The notes under the pieces are model-generated. The model saw only the letters and a list, made by a program, of their open reading frames with translations, did no database searches and had not been told where the DNA came from. The translations under genes and the position numbers were made by a program. Below are positions 32,182-35,853 of a stretch of 35,853 nt of DNA, piece by piece; position 1 is the first letter of the stretch, and the number at the start of each line of letters is the position of its first letter. The stretch covers positions 1 through 35,853 of the forward strand of contig HF988479.1 of assembly GCA_000431975.1 (NCBI GenBank), in the 5' to 3' direction. Source of the stretch: Prevotella sp. CAG:924 (lineage in GTDB: Bacteria; Bacteroidota; Bacteroidia; Bacteroidales; Bacteroidaceae).

Positions 32182-34085
32182 AACGCAATATACTTTTATT
32201 AGAACCAAATTATAAGAACAAATTTCCTCCTATTGGATTAATGAAATTAGCTACATATTTCCGTTTAAGAGGAGATAATGTCGTTTTTTATAAAGGTAAT
32301 TTAAAGGAATTTCTTATTAATGATATCACAGGTGATTGTGTAGAAAAGCTCAATCAAATGGATAGTTCTATTAATTGGAAACTACGTTCAAATAGAATTG
32401 CAACATATATTAAATATCGCAGAAAAGCAGATTTCGATAAAATAGGGCTAGAAGATTCTACTTATGGTATTTTATTGGCACCATGGGTGGATTATTATAA
32501 AAATTATTATCATAAAAAAGAATATTTAAAACATCCCAAATGGGATTGGGTCGGTGTTACGACATTATTTACATTTTATTGGGATATTACCATTGAAACT
32601 ATTCTCTTTGCAAAAGGGTTAGTTAAAGATGTAAAGAATCTTATGGTTGGTGGCGTCTTAGCATCTATTCAACCTAAGGAAATTGAAGATGCGACAGGTA
32701 TAAAGCCTCATTGCGGAACGCTTCATACGCCGTATAAAGATATCGATACAGATAATCCATATATAATAGATGAGCTTCCTCTAGATTACTCTATATTGGA
32801 AGAAATTGATTATGAATATGTTGATGGAAAAGCTTTTTTCAGCTATGCGACTCGAGGTTGCATTCGTCATTGTCCTTTTTGTGCAGTGCCAATTTTAGAG
32901 CCAAACTTTCAATCTTATATCCCCTTACGAGAGAGAATAGAGCAAACTAGAAGATTGTTTGGAGATCAACAGCATTTGTTGCTTATGGATAATAATGTTC
33001 TAGCTTCAAAGGATTTACCTAAGATTATAGATGATATTCGTTCATGTGGTTTTGTTCCGGATTCAAAATATAAAGAGCAGAATCAATATGAAATAGCTAT
33101 TCGTAATCTTCGTCTTGGAATCAATGACCGTGGATATATCAGAAAATGTTGGAAGCTCTTAAAAGAGATAAATAATATGAAACGTTTTAGTGAAGAGGTG
33201 AGAACTCACATTTATCGATTAAGAGAAGAGAATGGTTTGTTATATCTTATAACTTGTACGAAAGAGGCGTTAATACGAACATATAAAGATTTTGCTCCAT
33301 ACTTTGAAAAAAAATACGCAGGTCAGAAAGGGCGTAGTCGTTATATTGATTTTAATCAAGGAGTTGATGCAAGACTATTTACAGAGGAAAAAGTGTCTCT
33401 TTTAGCACAGGTGCCTGTCCGTCCCTTACGTATAGCATTTGATGATATTAAAACAGAAAAAGTTTACATAAATGCATTAAAAATGAGTGTGAGTCATGGT
33501 ATTAAAGATTTTTCAAATTATCTGCTTTATAATTTTAAAGATGAACCTATTGACTTATATCATAGGATGCGAGTTAATGTAGATTTATGCGAAGAACTTA
33601 ATGTTAATATTTATTCATTCCCTATGAAATATCACCCTATTAGAAATGAACATAGTCATGATAGGGATTATATTGGCGAACATTGGAACCGCAAATATAT
33701 ACGTGCGGTTCAGGCTATTTTAAATGCGACTAAAGGGAAGATTGGCAGGGGTGTGTCATTTTTCGAAAAGGCATTTGGGCGGAATGAAGATGAGTTTATG
33801 GAGTTATTGATAATGCCAGAGACCTTTTTATTATTTCGCTTTTTCTTTGAACATTTAGGATACACAGATAAATGGAGAAAGGAAATGGCAAATCTCACGG
33901 AAGAGGAACGTAATATTATTATGCCAATTATTTATAGAAATAAATTTACAGATATTAAGGAGCTTAATGTAAGTGATAAGATCAAGAAAGTTTTGTCATA
34001 TTATAAAGACTATAGAGGAGATTTAGTAGATCCAAATTCAAGATTATATAAATTGAAACAAGAATTTGATAAAAAGGCATCATAG
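32178..34085 (+). CDS. Large radical SAM protein, cassette gene 4
   Basis: This 635-residue enzyme has an N-terminal half like the B12-binding domain of cobalamin-type radical SAM proteins (LLLEPNYKNKFPPIGLMKLA near 6-25). No DxHxxG cobalamin-ligand motif is visible. The 4Fe-4S motif is C228-x3-C232-x2-C235 (GCIRHCPFC). Between the first half of the barrel and FNQGVDARL (392-400) lies an insert of about 100 charged residues (290-385). The C-terminal ~200 residues are an unrecognised extension. It overlaps the Hsp90-like gene by 4 bases (ATGA). Radical SAM enzymes make methylations, thiolations or rearrangements, and the substrate here is unknown. Confidence 0.88.
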   Translation: MKRNILLLEPNYKNKFPPIGLMKLATYFRLRGDNVVFYKGNLKEFLINDITGDCVEKLNQMDSSINWKLRSNRIATYIKYRRKADFDKIGLEDSTYGILLAPWVDYYKNYYHKKEYLKHPKWDWVGVTTLFTFYWDITIETILFAKGLVKDVKNLMVGGVLASIQPKEIEDATGIKPHCGTLHTPYKDIDTDNPYIIDELPLDYSILEEIDYEYVDGKAFFSYATRGCIRHCPFCAVPILEPNFQSYIPLRERIEQTRRLFGDQQHLLLMDNNVLASKDLPKIIDDIRSCGFVPDSKYKEQNQYEIAIRNLRLGINDRGYIRKCWKLLKEINNMKRFSEEVRTHIYRLREENGLLYLITCTKEALIRTYKDFAPYFEKKYAGQKGRSRYIDFNQGVDARLFTEEKVSLLAQVPVRPLRIAFDDIKTEKVYINALKMSVSHGIKDFSNYLLYNFKDEPIDLYHRMRVNVDLCEELNVNIYSFPMKYHPIRNEHSHDRDYIGEHWNRKYIRAVQAILNATKGKIGRGVSFFEKAFGRNEDEFMELLIMPETFLLFRFFFEHLGYTDKWRKEMANLTEEERNIIMPIIYRNKFTDIKELNVSDKIKKVLSYYKDYRGDLVDPNSRLYKLKQEFDKKAS

Positions 34086-34207
34086 TAAAAAGTGCTAGGC
34101 TTTGATATATCTTTATTATAGCATAAAAAGTAAAGAGACATTTTAAACATCTGCTTATTCTTTCATAAAATTTGTTGCTCTTGATAGTAGTTATTAGCGA
34201 ACTTGTT

Positions 34208-34238
34208 AAGACCGGTCAAAATCTTGACCGGTCTTTTT
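34208..34238 (+). terminator. Terminator of the four-gene cassette
   Basis: Perfect 12-base arms AAGACCGGTCAA/TTGACCGGTCTT flank a 4-base loop with a following T-run. It lies 123 bases beyond the radical SAM stop, and also just beyond the stop of the convergent small gene at 34275. Confidence 0.9.
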
Positions 34239-34274
34239 ACGGACTATAGTAGAAACATCTTTTTATGAGTAGTG

Positions 34275-34532
34275 TCAAATTTCAATATAATTAACTCTTT
34301 TTGAAAGAGGAAGCTGGCTTAAGACGGCAGGTTCTTTGTCATCTGTTAAGAATAAATATACGCGGTCTTTGTCTACTTGCGTAAGGAATAAATGAAAAGT
34401 TTTAATACCGTCATCTTTATAAAGCCATTCTTCTTTCGGTATAAGGAAATACCCGTCTTTTATATTATTGGCGTCATAATCAGATTTCCTCGCTACTAAA
34501 ACATAACTATTAGTATCATACATTCGCTTCAT
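34275..34532 (-). CDS. Small hypothetical protein convergent to the cassette
   Basis: This 85-residue soluble protein begins MKRMYDTNSYVLVARK. It is rich in Lys/Asp/Tyr with alternating beta-like stretches (FHLFLTQVDKDRVYLFLTDD) and has no signal peptide or membrane segment. No family is recognised. The frame is intact and AT-rich like the island. A possible -7 element lies 137 bases upstream (34669-34676). It could be a cargo gene of the island or a small regulator; nothing links it to the cassette beyond position. Confidence 0.5.
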   Translation of the reverse strand: MKRMYDTNSYVLVARKSDYDANNIKDGYFLIPKEEWLYKDDGIKTFHLFLTQVDKDRVYLFLTDDKEPAVLSQLPLSKRVNYIEI

Positions 34533-34668
34533 ATTTTGTATTTTTAGTTAGAAATATAAATTGATGAATTACAAGTTATTGTGAATTAGACAATTGGCGA
34601 AAACAGTTGTAGCCTCTAATATAGAGATACTAAGAATACAAGCAATAATCACCTTTGCTCACAAAAGA

Positions 34669-34676
34669 CAAAATTA
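34669..34676 (-). promoter_or_regulatory. Possible -7 element for the small gene at 34275
   Basis: The minus strand reads TAATTTTG (TAnnTTTG). It would give a leader of about 130 bases; no -33 element was found. Confidence 0.3.
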
Positions 34677-35406
34677 CTAAATTATTTTGTATGATAGAGA
34701 TAGTTTCTGCTATTTTTATATTATGATGATAATACTTTCGTAGGTATGAGAGTCCTCGTTTGGTAGATGAGGTGTGTCTTGAGTGAATGATTAGTTATAA
34801 TCTAATATCACTTGACGTATTTTAGCAATCAATGAGAAATCTACGATCTGATAGGGTGTATAGGAGGAAGAGGGAGGTGAAGGCCGTATTGGACGGGATG
34901 GATTAAAATGAGGATAAGCAGGGGTGAGAGGAGTATGAGTTATAAGGTCGGATGAGATTTCTATTGTGAACATTATGTGGGACTATTTTACAGGACTACC
35001 CTTCGGGGTAGGTAGTGAAGATGTGTGGAAAAGGAAGTGAGGATTCTCTATATTTGTGTGACTCTGTGCACCTCTTTCCTCCTCTGCCAACGGCCCCTAT
35101 ATGATTATAATTATTGGGTGGGGCTTTGTTGCTCGATGATCCGCTTCTACCATCTAATATGGGCGGCGATCCCTGTATTTAGGTGGATTCTTGTCATTTG
35201 AAGTAGCATAATGCTATTTGTCCAAGTATCCATATACTATTTTCAAGGGCATATTGGTGCCGGCAGCTCTTGATATAGTTGGACCATCGTCCTTTTATGA
35301 ACAGAAACAATAGATGCCTTGCAGAAAGCCATCCTAAAAAGTAGACTGTTAGGCAAAAGTCGTACAGTTTTTCTTTTATTCCTGCTGATATTCGGTATTT
35401 TTTCGT
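34677..35406. other. Gene-poor region before tRNA-Leu
   Basis: No credible coding region is visible; frames are under about 60 codons and lack motifs. A TATATTTG element (35049-35056, plus) is an orphan promoter-like match, and a small CTACC/GGTAG hairpin lies near 34994-35011. Confidence 0.45.
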
Positions 35407-35414
35407 TAACTTTG
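35407..35414 (+). promoter_or_regulatory. -7 promoter element of tRNA-Leu
   Basis: TAACTTTG matches TAnnTTTG, 40 bases before the tRNA 5' end, so the precursor would carry a leader of roughly 30-35 bases. Confidence 0.6.
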
Positions 35415-35415
35415 C

Positions 35416-35447
35416 AGCGCGGAAAGGGTTACGGCTCTTTCCGCGCT
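35416..35447 (+). repeat. Stem-loop in the tRNA-Leu leader
   Basis: Perfect 11-base arms AGCGCGGAAAG and CTTTCCGCGCT flank a 10-base loop, ending 7 bases before the tRNA. Transcription probably starts inside the left arm. Confidence 0.7.
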
Positions 35448-35454
35448 GGTGTCT

Positions 35455-35536
35455 GCGCCTGTGGCGGAATTGGTAGACGCGTTGGACTTAGGATCCAATG
35501 ATTCAGGTCGTGCAGGTTCGAGTCCTGTCAGGCGCA
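35455..35536 (+). tRNA. tRNA-Leu (anticodon TAG)
   Basis: The acceptor GCGCCTG pairs with CAGGCGC with discriminator A. The anticodon stem TTGGA-CTTAGGA-TCCAA has anticodon TAG, which reads CUA. A long variable arm, as expected for class II tRNA, precedes the T arm with GGTTCGAGTCC. CCA is not encoded. Confidence 0.96.
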
Positions 35537-35559
35537 CATGAGATATTTGTAGTCTTGGT

Positions 35560-35580
35560 GACAATTGTCAACTTTGACAA
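35560..35580. repeat. Palindromic cluster just downstream of tRNA-Leu
   Basis: GACAATTGTC (35560-35569) is a perfect palindrome, and TTGTCAA-CT-TTGACAA (35565-35580) is an overlapping inverted repeat. Together they give three TGACAA-type half-sites within 24 bases of the tRNA 3' end. Confidence 0.55.
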
Positions 35581-35853
35581 CTGGGTGTCCAAGAGAATAT
35601 TCCAATTAGCTTATGTATTGTCAGCCTATGCTTGTGTAGGAGGTCGCTCACAACAATGAGTGGAAAATTGGGATAACAATACGTGTACGTATGTTTTGTC
35701 ACCATTGCATCGTTATATGATGGATTTTATTTAGATGACAGTCAATCTGCCTTTACACCTTATTATATTGTTTTCATTCTTTCCTTTACGATCCTACTCC
35801 ATGACCGTTCCAACAGAAGATTAGGCTCACCCGATAAATATAGGGGAGATATG
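35581..35853. other. Non-coding sequence to the window end
   Basis: No gene is visible. A palindromic ATACGTGTACGTAT lies at 35679-35692, directly after a copy of GGATAACAATACG (35671-35683) that also occurs on the minus strand at 14881-14893. Confidence 0.4.

Noticed and set aside
34791..34973. 60-codon minus-strand frame in the gene-poor region
   Set aside because: Proline/serine-rich low-complexity translation with no promoter and no family features.

Overview
The window looks like chromosome from a member of the Bacteroidales, most likely Prevotella or a close relative. The evidence is the recurrent Bacteroidetes-type promoter element TAnnTTTG a short way upstream of many genes, the general lack of Shine-Dalgarno sequences, and families typical of the phylum: DUF3316, a DUF4172-Fic protein, a LytTR/His_kinase pair, and an RluB-type pseudouridine synthase with a long Gly/Tyr/Gln/Arg-rich N-terminus. 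The genus is an inference, because no 16S rRNA is present.

Layout. 1-1561: a MATE exporter (+) ending in a terminator shared with the next block. 1560-9698: minus-strand genes for a LytTR response regulator and its sensor kinase, an NADPH-dependent FMN reductase, aspartate-semialdehyde dehydrogenase, and an apparent operon of CPA2-type antiporter, LolD-like ABC ATPase and CvfB-like S1 protein. 9752-14183: minus-strand purB, the rluB-like gene and asnS. 14239-14405: tRNA-Val(TAC) with promoter and terminator. 14602-15272: no conventional gene, but a complete minus-strand transcription unit (promoter, repeated motifs, a 28-codon membrane-peptide ORF, terminator). 15775-18236: an FKBP lipoprotein and glyS. 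18660-25842: plus-strand parC, a DUF3316 protein, an S41 protease lipoprotein and tex, all GC-rich. 26038-27235: a Fic protein preceded by two tandem palindromic operators.

Accessory region. From about 27270 the sequence becomes strikingly AT-rich. It starts with a DUF262 (GmrSD-like) gene remnant. A tightly packed four-gene operon follows at 27761-34085: a NurA-like nuclease, a HerA/FtsK-superfamily ATPase, an Hsp90-like GHKL ATPase and a large radical SAM enzyme. The genes are spaced by 4 nt, then overlap by 8 nt and 4 nt; a strong -7 element precedes them and a strong hairpin terminator follows. A small convergent hypothetical gene, a gene-poor stretch and tRNA-Leu(TAG) close the region.

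How it fits together. Most of the window is housekeeping: translation (asnS, glyS, rluB, tRNAs), DNA topology (parC), purine and amino-acid synthesis (purB, asd) and envelope functions. The four-gene cassette is the exceptional part. HerA-NurA is a known DNA-processing motor/nuclease pair. Its coupling here to an Hsp90-like ATPase and a radical SAM enzyme, on foreign-looking DNA beside a defence-gene remnant and near a tRNA, suggests a multi-component anti-phage or anti-plasmid system whose mechanism I cannot name from known systems.
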